Shown: positions 35,266 through 43,745 of the stretch, piece by piece | How positions within the stretch are numbered: the stretch's first letter is position 1 | Layout of the letters: the number at the start of each line of letters is the position of its first letter | Assembly (NCBI RefSeq): GCF_016809835.1 | Contig: NZ_JAFBIL020000003.1 | Coordinates: 534,872-598,871, forward strand | Reading direction: 5' to 3' | Origin: Massilia soli | Lineage (GTDB): Bacteria; Pseudomonadota; Gammaproteobacteria; Burkholderiales; Burkholderiaceae_D | Length of the DNA: 64,000 nt | Made by a program: the position numbers and the translations under genes | The notes under the pieces: model-generated | What the model saw: only the letters and a program-made list of their open reading frames with translations | What the model was told of the DNA's origin: nothing | Databases searched by the model: none

Positions 35266-36075
35266 CTAATTGGCTGCCCCTGCAAAGCCGAACAGCGCGT
35301 CGAGCACGGCATCGGGCTGCTCCTGCATCATGCTGTGGCCCGCGTCGACATGGACGATCCTGGCATGAGGCATCGACGCCGTCAGCAGTTTTGTCGAGCG
35401 CGGCGGCGTCATCATGTCCTTGGCGCCGAACACCATCAGCACCGGGCAGCGCACCGCTTCGGCTGCAAGCTGTCCATTGCCGTAGGCATTGCACGCGGTG
35501 AAGTCGGTGAAGAACAATTGCTCGGGGTTGATGGCCGACATGCGCTGCATCAGCCGGCGCGCCATGCCCATCGTGTAAAACCCCGGCCCCGGGCACGATG
35601 GTTTCTGCGCCATGGACGAGTGCGACCAGATATTGACCATGTCGATCGCGGCAGGTTCATTGTTTTTCGATGTATCGAGCAGTGCGTCAGCGACCTTCAT
35701 TGGATAGGTGGTTCCCAGCAGCGCCAGCTTGGTGACGGCCTGCGGCGCCTTGTACGACGCGTCCAGCGCGATCAGCGAGCCCATGCTGTGGCCGACCAGC
35801 ATGGCCTGCGCGGCGCCGGCCGCGCCCAGCAGCGCCAGCAGCCAGTCGGCCATCTCCGGCACGCTGGCCAGCGCTGGCCCGGCGCTGCGGCCGTGTCCCG
35901 GCAGGTCGACCGCCAGCACATTGAAGCCGTGATGGGCGAAATAACGGGTCTGCAGCGCGAACACCGAGTGGTCGTTCTGGGCGCCGTGGATGAAAGCGAC
36001 GGTCGGGCGCGCGGCGTCGAACGCCTTGCCGCCGGTATAGCAGTAAGCCTGCTTGCCTTGTACGTCAATGATCAT
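35266..36075 (-). CDS. Alpha/beta hydrolase
   Basis: A 269-residue serine hydrolase. FIHGAQNDHSVFA gives the oxyanion loop, LPGHGRSAG the family turn, VGHSMGS the nucleophile Ser97, GAKDMMTPP the acid residue and DAGHSMM the His247. It starts 1 base after the metY stop, so it is probably expressed with metY. Substrate unknown; homoserine acyl-transfer is unlikely because the transferase lid motifs are absent. Confidence 0.88.
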   Translation of the reverse strand: MIIDVQGKQAYCYTGGKAFDAARPTVAFIHGAQNDHSVFALQTRYFAHHGFNVLAVDLPGHGRSAGPALASVPEMADWLLALLGAAGAAQAMLVGHSMGSLIALDASYKAPQAVTKLALLGTTYPMKVADALLDTSKNNEPAAIDMVNIWSHSSMAQKPSCPGPGFYTMGMARRLMQRMSAINPEQLFFTDFTACNAYGNGQLAAEAVRCPVLMVFGAKDMMTPPRSTKLLTASMPHARIVHVDAGHSMMQEQPDAVLDALFGFAGAAN

Positions 36076-36076
36076 G

Positions 36077-37387
36077 TCAGGCTCCTTTCTGCGACAGTTT
36101 CAGGCCGCGCGCCAGGTCGTCGATCAGGTCCTCGACGTTCTCCAGGCCGACCGACAGGCGCATCGTGCCTTCGCCGATGCCGGATGCCGCCAGTTGCTCC
36201 GCGGGCACGCGGAAATGGGTGGTCGACGCAGGGTGGATCACCAGCGACTTGGCGTCGCCGACATTGGCCAGGTGCGAGAAAATCTTGAGCGCGTCGACAA
36301 AGCGGCGCCCGGCCGCGCGGTCGCCCTTGAGCGTGAACGAGAACACCGCGCCGCAGCCCTTGGGCAGCAGGCGCTTGGCCAGTTCGTAGTCGGGGTGCGA
36401 TGCCAGCTCCGGGTACGACACCGATTCCACCGCCGGATTCGACAGCAGGAAGTCGACCACCTTGCGGGTGTTGGCGACGTGGCGGTCCATGCGCAGGCCC
36501 AGCGTTTCGATCCCTTGCAGCACGGCGAACGCGTTGTGCGGGCTCATGACCGCGCCGAAGTCGCGCAGTCCTTCGCGCCGCGCGCGCAGCGCGAACGGCG
36601 CCACCGTCGACTCCTCGGCGAACACCATGCCATGGAAGCCCTCGTACGGCTCGCACAGCTCGGCGAAGCGGCCGGTCTTGTCGTATGCCGCCTGCCAGTC
36701 GAAGGTGCCGCCGTCGACCAGCAGGCCGCCGATCGCGGTGCCGTGCCCGCACAGGAATTTGGTCGCCGAGTGGAACACCAGGTCGGCGCCGTGGTCGAAC
36801 GGTTTTAATAGGTAGGGCGTGGTGAAGGTCGAATCGAGCATCAGCGGCAGGTGGTTTTCGTGCGCGATGGCGGCCACGTTGGGAATGTCCAGCACATCGA
36901 GTCCCGGATTGCCGAGCGTTTCGGCGAACAGCGCCTTGGTTTCCGGGCGAATCGCCGCGCGCCATGCGTTCAGGTCGCGCGGGTCGACAAACGTGGTCTC
37001 GATGCCGAAACGTTTCATCGTGTAGGCGAGCAGGTTTTGCGAACCGCCGTACAGCGCGCGCGAGGCGACGATGTGCGAACCGGCGCCGGCAATCGTCGCC
37101 AGTCCCAAATGCATCGCGGCCTGGCCGCTGGCGGTGGCGATGCCGGCCACGCCGCCTTCGAGCGCGGCGATGCGTTCTTCCAGCACCGCGTTGGTCGGGT
37201 TCGAAATGCGCGAGTACACGTGGCCGGCGCGCTCCATGTTGAACAGCGACGCGGCGTGGTCGGAGTCCTTGAAGGCGAACGAGGACGTGAAGTACACCGG
37301 GGTGGCGCGTGCGCCGGTGACCGGGTCTGGTGCGGCGCCGGCGTGCAGCGACAGCGTGTCGAAACCTGGGTATTGGGGACCGCTCAT
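36077..37387 (-). CDS. metY: O-acetylhomoserine aminocarboxypropyltransferase
   Basis: A Cys/Met-metabolism PLP enzyme of 436 residues that makes homocysteine (or methionine) from O-acetylhomoserine and sulfide (or methanethiol). Blocks: FDTLSLHAGAAPDPVTGARA, YSRISNPTNAVLEERIAALE, SGQAAMHLGLAT, VDSTFTT-type LDSTFTTPYLLKPFDHGAD, and FHSATKFLCGHGTAIGG with the Schiff-base Lys near residue 208. The 430-residue size favours MetY over the shorter MetZ/MetB. Divergent from the CBS gene; the alpha/beta hydrolase follows it directly. Confidence 0.92.
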   Translation of the reverse strand: MSGPQYPGFDTLSLHAGAAPDPVTGARATPVYFTSSFAFKDSDHAASLFNMERAGHVYSRISNPTNAVLEERIAALEGGVAGIATASGQAAMHLGLATIAGAGSHIVASRALYGGSQNLLAYTMKRFGIETTFVDPRDLNAWRAAIRPETKALFAETLGNPGLDVLDIPNVAAIAHENHLPLMLDSTFTTPYLLKPFDHGADLVFHSATKFLCGHGTAIGGLLVDGGTFDWQAAYDKTGRFAELCEPYEGFHGMVFAEESTVAPFALRARREGLRDFGAVMSPHNAFAVLQGIETLGLRMDRHVANTRKVVDFLLSNPAVESVSYPELASHPDYELAKRLLPKGCGAVFSFTLKGDRAAGRRFVDALKIFSHLANVGDAKSLVIHPASTTHFRVPAEQLAASGIGEGTMRLSVGLENVEDLIDDLARGLKLSQKGA

Positions 37388-37552
37388 GATGGGCTCATCC
37401 AAGAAATTGAATGGCCCGCATCGTAGCATGCCGGCGCACGCCAGCAAGCTTTGATTATTCGCAATACTGGATTTTTTGCTACGCTTAGGCTACATTCGGA
37501 TAAAGCTTACAGCCGTGCAAGCGCAGATAAACCTTCCCACAGGGTGACCACC

Positions 37553-38005
37553 ATGAAAGTCTCTGAAATCCTCCAGGTTAAAGGCAACATCCTGTACACC
37601 GCCACCCCCGACATGCCGCTGGTCGACGCAGTCAACATCATGGCGGAGAAGGATATCGGCTCGCTGGTCGTGATGGAATTTGGCGACCTGGTCGGCATGC
37701 TGACCTTCCGCGAAGTCATCAAGACGCTGCATTCCAACGACGGCGCGATCGGCGGCGGCACCGTGCGCAAGTACATGGATGACCATCCGATCACGGTCAC
37801 GCCCGACACCGAAGTCAATGAAGTGCGCCGCATGATGCTCGAGAAACACGCGCGCTACCTGCCAGTAATGAACGCCAAGACACTGCTTGGCGTTATCTCC
37901 TTTTATGACGTCGCGCGCGCCATGCTGGAAGCCCAGAATTTCGAAAATCGCATGCTGAAAGCCTACATTCGCGACTGGCCAGCCGAAACCGCGCAAGAAG
38001 ATTAA
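37553..38005 (+). CDS. Two-CBS-domain protein
   Basis: A 150-residue soluble protein made of a CBS pair: LYTATPDMPLVDAVNIMAEK with SLVVMEFGDLVGMLTFRE (domain 1, about 15-65) and HPITVTPDTEVNEVRRMMLE with RYLPVMNAKTLLGVISFYD (domain 2, about 80-130). CBS pairs bind adenosine nucleotides and sense energy state; with no catalytic domain, it likely acts as a stand-alone sensor. ATG at 37553 is used; an upstream in-frame extension lacks a ribosome site and is not CBS-like. Confidence 0.9.
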   Translation: MKVSEILQVKGNILYTATPDMPLVDAVNIMAEKDIGSLVVMEFGDLVGMLTFREVIKTLHSNDGAIGGGTVRKYMDDHPITVTPDTEVNEVRRMMLEKHARYLPVMNAKTLLGVISFYDVARAMLEAQNFENRMLKAYIRDWPAETAQED

Positions 38006-38136
38006 GCGCTCATGCAGCGTTGAAATTGATTCTGACTTGCGAATGAGATAACGCAAGCGAGCCCATCAGATCGAGACCAGACTGGAGTCAGCACGGCTGC
38101 AGCGACGGCCGGCTGTCACCATCGAGGAGAGTCGAC

Positions 38137-38970
38137 ATGGGCACCACATCTGTTTGCGCCAGCGCCTTGCTGCGCGTCCTTGCCGCCGCGGCCGTCGCCG
38201 CGAGCGCGCTGTCATTGCCGGTCCACGCACAGACTTCGGCCGCGAAAGGCGTTGCCACGCTGGACGTCTGCGAAAATGCCGCCACCGGGAAATGGGTTTA
38301 CTCTGGCATTGTCGCGATTACCAGCGCCTTACCCAGGGGAACCGCCGCGAAAGTCGATTACACGGTCCAGAACCGGGTGTCCGGCGCCGATTACCTGCCA
38401 TCGTATAACGCCGCCGCAGTGCCGCTGGTAAGCACCGCGGCGCCGATGTACGGCTTCAGTATCGAGGAGGCGGCCCTAACCCTGGGGACGATGCGCGGCG
38501 CCGCCGCCGTGCAGCTGACCGATCCCGCCAACCCGGGCCGTGTCAGCAGCTTTGGCCTGGTCGCCCCGGAGACGGTGTGCGGCTGCAATCCGATCAAGGG
38601 CTGCGTACGCACCCAGGGCTACTGGGGCAGCAAGCCGGACGTGATCTGGCCGGCACCGTATAGCCGCGATGCATTGTTCTTCGCCAGCGGCCTGACACTG
38701 CAGGGCATTCTCGATGCGCCGGTGCGCGGTAGCGGCTACCTGATCCTGGCCAAGCAGTACATCGCAGCGGTGCTCAACTACGCCGGCGGCGCCTCGGCGC
38801 CGCCCAGCGTGATTGCCGCCATCGACGAAGCGGCGGCCTTCTTCGCCGGCGGCACCACACCCGCCAGCTGCGAGCCCGGCCAATGCCAGCGCCAGATCGA
38901 CCTGGGCGCGATCCTCGACGCCTACAACAATGGCGTCTATCCCGGCGCGCCGGGCCATTGCGCCGACTGA
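38137..38970 (+). CDS. Secreted protein with TQGYW motif, function unknown
   Basis: 277 residues. A signal peptide (LLRVLAAAAVAASALSLPVHA) is followed by a beta-rich N-terminal domain of about 150 residues, then a conserved block: CGCNPIKGCVRTQGYWGSKP, WPAPYSRDALFF, SGLTLQGILD, YLILAKQYIAAVLNYAGG. The Cys-x-x-TQGYW pattern recurs in assorted secreted bacterial proteins without known function. Six Cys residues in the second half suggest disulfides outside the cytoplasm. GAGGAGAG precedes the ATG. It is a single gene between the CBS gene and aroC. Confidence 0.75.
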   Translation: MGTTSVCASALLRVLAAAAVAASALSLPVHAQTSAAKGVATLDVCENAATGKWVYSGIVAITSALPRGTAAKVDYTVQNRVSGADYLPSYNAAAVPLVSTAAPMYGFSIEEAALTLGTMRGAAAVQLTDPANPGRVSSFGLVAPETVCGCNPIKGCVRTQGYWGSKPDVIWPAPYSRDALFFASGLTLQGILDAPVRGSGYLILAKQYIAAVLNYAGGASAPPSVIAAIDEAAAFFAGGTTPASCEPGQCQRQIDLGAILDAYNNGVYPGAPGHCAD

Positions 38971-39064
38971 TCACGGGAGGAATGGCGCCAGGGCCAGGGG
39001 CAGGGCAGCAGCATCGCCCTGCGTACGGTAGAATTGGCTTTTCCGCCTTTCCTCTCTCCTCATC

Positions 39065-40159
39065 ATGTCCGGCAACTCATTTGGCAAGCTGTTTACCGTC
39101 TCAACCTTCGGCGAATCGCATGGCCCGGCCATCGGCTGCGTCATCGACGGCTGCCCGCCCGGACTGGCCTTGTCGGAAGCCGACATCCAGCCCGAGCTTG
39201 ACCGCCGCCGCCCGGGAACCTCGCGCCACGTCACCCAGCGCCAGGAAGCCGACCGCGTCGAAATCCTGTCGGGCGTGTATGAAGGCGTCACCACCGGCAC
39301 CCCGATCGCGCTGCTGATCCGCAACGAAGACCAGCGCAGCAAGGACTACGGCAATATCGCCGACAGCTTCCGCCCGGGCCACGCCGACTATACCTACTGG
39401 CACAAATACGGCGTGCGCGACCCGCGCGGCGGCGGCCGTTCCTCGGCGCGCCTGACCGCGCCGGTGGTCGGCGCCGGCGCGGTCGCCAAAAAATGGCTGC
39501 TGCAGCAGTACGGTACCGTGTTCAGGGGTTGCATGAGCCAGCTGGGCGACATCGCGGTGCCGTTCGAGAGCTGGGAGCACGTGCACGACAACCCGTTCTT
39601 CGCCGCCAGCGCCGATGCCGCGCTGATCGCGCGCATGGAAGACGCGATGGATGAACTGCGCCGCGCCGGCGACTCGATCGGCGCGCGGATCGACGTGGTG
39701 GCCCAGAACGTCCCGGTCGGCCTCGGCCAGCCTATCTACGACAAGCTCGATGCGGACATCGCGTTCGCCATGATGGGTATTAACGCGGTCAAGGGCGTCG
39801 AGATCGGCGCCGGCTTCAACAGCGTGGTGCAGAAGGGTTCCGAGCACGGCGACGAGCTGACCCCGGATGGCTTCATCGGCAATAACGCGGGTGGCGTGCT
39901 GGGCGGGATCTCGACCGGGCAGGACATCGCGGTCTCGATCGCGATCAAGCCGACCTCGTCGATCCGCACGCCGCGCCGCTCCATCGACAAGGAAGGCAAT
40001 CCGGTGATGGTCGAGACCTTCGGCCGCCATGATCCGTGCGTGGGCATCCGCGCCACCCCGATTGCCGAAGCGATGCTGGCCCTGGTGCTGATCGATCACG
40101 CCCTGATGCACCGCGCGCAGTGCGGCGACGTGCGGGTGAATACGCCGCGACTGGCCTGA
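39065..40159 (+). CDS. aroC: Chorismate synthase
   Basis: Last step of the shikimate pathway: 5-enolpyruvylshikimate-3-phosphate to chorismate, using reduced FMN. The 364 residues hold all three family signatures: [30 protein letters not shown] with [11 protein letters not shown], and [17 protein letters not shown]. Length matches the bacterial enzyme. Converges on the HDOD gene with an 8-bp gap. Confidence 0.97.
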   Translation: MSGNSFGKLFTVSTFGESHGPAIGCVIDGCPPGLALSEADIQPELDRRRPGTSRHVTQRQEADRVEILSGVYEGVTTGTPIALLIRNEDQRSKDYGNIADSFRPGHADYTYWHKYGVRDPRGGGRSSARLTAPVVGAGAVAKKWLLQQYGTVFRGCMSQLGDIAVPFESWEHVHDNPFFAASADAALIARMEDAMDELRRAGDSIGARIDVVAQNVPVGLGQPIYDKLDADIAFAMMGINAVKGVEIGAGFNSVVQKGSEHGDELTPDGFIGNNAGGVLGGISTGQDIAVSIAIKPTSSIRTPRRSIDKEGNPVMVETFGRHDPCVGIRATPIAEAMLALVLIDHALMHRAQCGDVRVNTPRLA

Positions 40160-40167
40160 CGCGCGCG

Positions 40168-41667
40168 TCAGCTGACGCGGCCGAGGGTTTCCAGCTCGCC
40201 GGCGCGGCGCCGCTCGACCGCTTTCATCACCAGCGCGCGCAGGTCGTTCATCAGCGAGAACTCGGCGGCGCTCAACTGGATCGCCGGGAAGCTCTGGTCC
40301 CAGTCGCCGTACAGGAAACCGACCGCCTGGCCGTTGGCGCACAGCGGCAGGATCACGAAGCTGCGCGCGCCCGACAGCGTCTGCTTCCACCATGCCGGCA
40401 GCTTGGCGGCGAACTTCGGATCGCGTGCATTTTCGATGAAGATGACGCGGTCGCTGTTGAGGGCCGCGTGGAAGACGTTCGGCTCGTACGCATCGTTGAA
40501 GCGCATTTCCGGCATCATCGCCTGGACGCCTTCGCCAAAGCCCATCTTGCAGGTATATTCCTTGTCGCGGCGGTTGCGCATGAACGCCATCGCGTGGGTG
40601 AACGACAGGCCCTGGTACAGGGTTTCGAGCGCCATCGACGACATCTGCCCCGGGCTTGCGCTGGCAGCGACGTCGCGCATGTCCGATACCCCGCTGACCA
40701 GGATGCGGTTGCCTTCGGCGCGCAGGCGGGTCGATGCGGCTTCGAGGGCGCGCCTCTCGGCCGGCTTGGCCAGCGGTGCGATCTGCAGGTCGGCGGCCGC
40801 GGCCACCTTGGCTTTCCCGATCGAGACCAGCAGGGCGTCGGGGGCGATGTTCAACAGCGGCGCAAAGCCGGTGGCCAGCGCGCTGACCGCTTCGGTGCTA
40901 CCCGGTTCGTCGCCCCACAGGGCGTCGGCGCATTGCGACGACATGGTCGATACCGCGGCAAGCCAGTCGCCGTGGCCGAAGGTGTTGCCGCGCTGGCCAG
41001 GCGCGGATCGCCGCATGCCGCTGATCAGGTTTGCCGGCAGGCCCCAGTGACGGGCCGCGGCCACGCCGATGCGTTCGAGCGACATGCCGAGCACTTCCTC
41101 GGCCGCTTCGTCTTCGGCGCGGCCGGCGCCGCGCTGGGTGATCTGCAGCCAGCGCTCGGGCATATAGAACGACACCATCATGCGGCCCAGCGTATGCAGG
41201 ATGGAGCAGACCACCGCTTCCTCGGCCACCTTCGGCAGGCAGCCCGCCGCCACCTGCTGCGCGACCATCCCGGCCAGCACCGCCTTTTCCATTTCGATGT
41301 GCGCGACCTCCGAATCGGGCAGCGACTTCGACAGCTCTTCGATCAGTTTCAGCCCGAGCGCCAGGTGGCCGATCGCCTCGGTGCCCAGCACCAGCACGGC
41401 TTTCGAGACGGTGTTCACGCGCTGGCCAAAGGCCGCATACATGCCGCTGTTTGCCAGGCGCAGGACCTTTTGGGTCAGCACCGGGTCGGTCAGCACCGTC
41501 TGGGTCATGTTGAATTCCTGCTCGTCCTCACCGCGCATGGCGCCGAGGATCGCGCTGATCGCCTTGGTGAAGCCGGGCATGTCGCCCTGGCGCCGCGTGC
41601 GCTCCCAGAGCAGCGCAAGGGTGGTCTCGGAACTCATCGGGGGCAGTGCGTTGGCGGTAGTCGTCAT
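40168..41667 (-). CDS. HDOD-domain signalling protein with GAF-like C-terminus
   Basis: A 499-residue protein. The HDOD domain spans about residues 30-230 (DPVLTQKVLRLANSGMYAAF, VSKAVLVLGTEAIGHLALGL, AVVCSILHTLGRMMVSFYMP). It lacks the catalytic HD pair of true phosphohydrolases. The last 150 residues read as a GAF-like sensor (DVAASASPGQMSSMALETLY to SFVILPLCANGQAVGFLYGD). Its start overlaps the stop of the GGDEF-EAL gene by 4 bp, so the two are likely co-translated partners in cyclic-di-GMP signalling. Confidence 0.88.
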   Translation of the reverse strand: MTTTANALPPMSSETTLALLWERTRRQGDMPGFTKAISAILGAMRGEDEQEFNMTQTVLTDPVLTQKVLRLANSGMYAAFGQRVNTVSKAVLVLGTEAIGHLALGLKLIEELSKSLPDSEVAHIEMEKAVLAGMVAQQVAAGCLPKVAEEAVVCSILHTLGRMMVSFYMPERWLQITQRGAGRAEDEAAEEVLGMSLERIGVAAARHWGLPANLISGMRRSAPGQRGNTFGHGDWLAAVSTMSSQCADALWGDEPGSTEAVSALATGFAPLLNIAPDALLVSIGKAKVAAAADLQIAPLAKPAERRALEAASTRLRAEGNRILVSGVSDMRDVAASASPGQMSSMALETLYQGLSFTHAMAFMRNRRDKEYTCKMGFGEGVQAMMPEMRFNDAYEPNVFHAALNSDRVIFIENARDPKFAAKLPAWWKQTLSGARSFVILPLCANGQAVGFLYGDWDQSFPAIQLSAAEFSLMNDLRALVMKAVERRRAGELETLGRVS

Positions 41668-43433
41668 GGGTTCCCGGCCCTCAGGTCGATTGGCAGCAGG
41701 GCTGTGTATTTGTCTTCCGTCAACGCTGCCATGGCAACGTGGGCGGGCATCGGCTTGCCGGTCAGGTAGCCCTGGATGAACGCGCAGCCGCGCTGGTTAA
41801 GGTAATCCAGCTGTTCTTCGGTTTCAACGCCTTCGGCGACCACCGACAGGCCAAGGTGCTTGGCCAGGTCGAGCACCGCGTTGCAGATCGCCGCGTCCTT
41901 GGCCGCGTGCGGCAGGTCTTTGACAAAGGCGCGGTCAACCTTCAGCACCGAGATCGGGAAGCGCTTCAGGTAGGCCAGCGACGAGTAGCCGGTGCCGAAG
42001 TCGTCGATCGCGATGCGCGCGCGCCGTTCGGCCATGCGCGCAAGGACCGTTTCGGCGTGGACCGGGTCGACCATCAGGGTGCCTTCGGTGATCTCGAGCA
42101 CCAGCTGCTCGCCGCCGAGGCCCGAGTACGCCAGCGCGTCGTCGAGCACGTCGAGGAATTTATCGCTGCGGAACTGGCGCGGGCTGATGTTGACCGACAT
42201 GTACAGCTTGCGGCGCGCCGCTTCCTCGAACTGGCGCAGCTGCACGCAGGCGGCCTTCAAGGCCCACGCGCCGAGCAGGTTGATCAGGCCATTGGTCTCG
42301 GCGATCGGGATGAAGCGCACCGGCGGCACCATGCCGAGGGTGGGATGCTTCCAGCGCATCAGCGTCTCGAATCCCTGGATCTGGCGCGTGCCCGCGTCGA
42401 CGATCGGCTGGTAGTACAGCAGGAATTCGCCTTCGCGCACCGCCTGGAACATTGCCGCTTCGAGCGAGATGTCGTGCTCCGGCGGCCCGTTCTGGGCCGG
42501 GCTGTAGACCACGCAGCGCGCCTTGCCGGTTTCCTTGGCGCGCGACATCGCGGCGTCGGCCAGCGCCACCAGGCGCACTTCATCCTCGGCGTGCTGCGGG
42601 TAGATCGACACGCCGACCGAGGCGCCAAGGTAGACGGTGTGCTTGTCGATTTCAAACGGCGGCTGCAGCGTCGCCAGCAGGCGGCCGGTGACCAGCTTGA
42701 TCTGCGCTTCGGTGTGGGTGCCCGGCAGGACCGCGACAAACTCGTCGCCGCCGATGCGCGCCAGCGTATCGCTGTCGCGCAGGGTTTTGCGCAGCCGCGC
42801 CGACGCCATCTTCAGCACCGCGTCGCCCACCGGATGGCCGAGGCCATCGTTGACTTTTTTAAAGCCGTCGAGGCCGATGGTCGCCACCACGAAGCCCTGG
42901 CCGGAGCGGCGCGACTGGGCGATCACCATGCGAATCCGGTCCGACAGCAGCAGGCGGTTGGGCAGTTCGGTCAGCCCGTCGTGGGTGGCCAGGTGGCGCA
43001 GGCGTTCTTCGGTCGCGCGCTGGACCGACATGTCGCGGCCGACCGCCAGCAGGGCGAGGTCGCCATCGGGCAAAGCCAGTGCGGCGAAGCGGAATTCGAA
43101 CCAGACTTCCTTTTCCGGGGTATTCAGGCGCGCCTCGATGCGCACCGCATCCTGGCCGCCGACCGCATTGGCGACCGCATTGGCGACCGCGTGGCGCAGG
43201 ATCGACTGGTCGGCCTCGGCCACCAGGTTCGCCAGCGGCTGGCCATGCAGGTCGCCGGCGGCGCCGCTCAGTGCGATGGCGCGCTGGCTGGCTTTCCGGA
43301 TCGCGCCATCGAGGTCGAGGGCGAAAACGATATCGCCGGCCGCTTCGAGAAGTGGCCCAAGCGCCGCGGCGGCGGCGCTTCGCTGTGCGGCGCGCAGCTC
43401 GCTCTCAGGCACTGATGGGGGACTGGAAAGCAT
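41664..43433 (-). CDS. PAS-GGDEF-EAL cyclic-di-GMP protein with altered GGDEF site
   Basis: 589 residues: a PAS-like sensor (about 25-140), GGDEF domain (145-310) and EAL domain (325-575). The signature GGDEF itself is intact (228-232), but the first metal-ligand position of the DxDxFK motif is Gly187 (IGLDGF), so diguanylate cyclase activity is doubtful. The EAL domain looks active: ETL at 356-358 in place of EAL, NISPRQF, EITEG, IDDFGTGYSSL, KVDRAFVKD, EGVET. A net phosphodiesterase that breaks down cyclic-di-GMP is the best reading. Coupled to the HDOD gene by a 4-bp overlap. Confidence 0.92.
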   Translation of the reverse strand: MLSSPPSVPESELRAAQRSAAAAALGPLLEAAGDIVFALDLDGAIRKASQRAIALSGAAGDLHGQPLANLVAEADQSILRHAVANAVANAVGGQDAVRIEARLNTPEKEVWFEFRFAALALPDGDLALLAVGRDMSVQRATEERLRHLATHDGLTELPNRLLLSDRIRMVIAQSRRSGQGFVVATIGLDGFKKVNDGLGHPVGDAVLKMASARLRKTLRDSDTLARIGGDEFVAVLPGTHTEAQIKLVTGRLLATLQPPFEIDKHTVYLGASVGVSIYPQHAEDEVRLVALADAAMSRAKETGKARCVVYSPAQNGPPEHDISLEAAMFQAVREGEFLLYYQPIVDAGTRQIQGFETLMRWKHPTLGMVPPVRFIPIAETNGLINLLGAWALKAACVQLRQFEEAARRKLYMSVNISPRQFRSDKFLDVLDDALAYSGLGGEQLVLEITEGTLMVDPVHAETVLARMAERRARIAIDDFGTGYSSLAYLKRFPISVLKVDRAFVKDLPHAAKDAAICNAVLDLAKHLGLSVVAEGVETEEQLDYLNQRGCAFIQGYLTGKPMPAHVAMAALTEDKYTALLPIDLRAGNP

Positions 43434-43745
43434 CTGAAAAAGTGCGACTTTCTTATCGTAAGGCCTGAAAAGTATCCAATTTGGGTACGAAGCGAATGGC
43501 CGGGTCTGTTTGATCCCGCAAGTCTACCAAACTAGAGCGAAAAGGATGAAGCAAAGATGCCAAAACGCATTAAATATTGTGGCGCAAGCCGTTGATTTCG
43601 TTAAATCTGACGCCGGTCAAAGGAATTGCGCGGCCGCCGCCGGCATTCGGCCGCGTGCGGCCGTCGAAAGCTTGCGTCCGAAATGCGTTTGCGCTAGCCT
43701 CAGGCGCGGTCCACGATCAACAGCCAACCCCGGAGCAATGAAACA
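43434..43745. other. 312-bp intergenic region, nothing firmly identified
   Basis: Lies between the divergent starts of the GGDEF-EAL and acyl-CoA dehydrogenase genes, so both promoters should be here, but no good sigma-70 pair was picked out. The half near 43630-43690 has several GCGGCCG-type repeats that could form hairpins. No reading frame in it looks coding. Confidence 0.4.

Noticed and set aside
43140..43200. A triplicated 12-base repeat in the GGDEF-EAL gene, considered as a mobile or regulatory repeat
   Set aside because: It simply encodes AVANAVANAV in frame between the PAS and GGDEF regions; a minor coding microsatellite.
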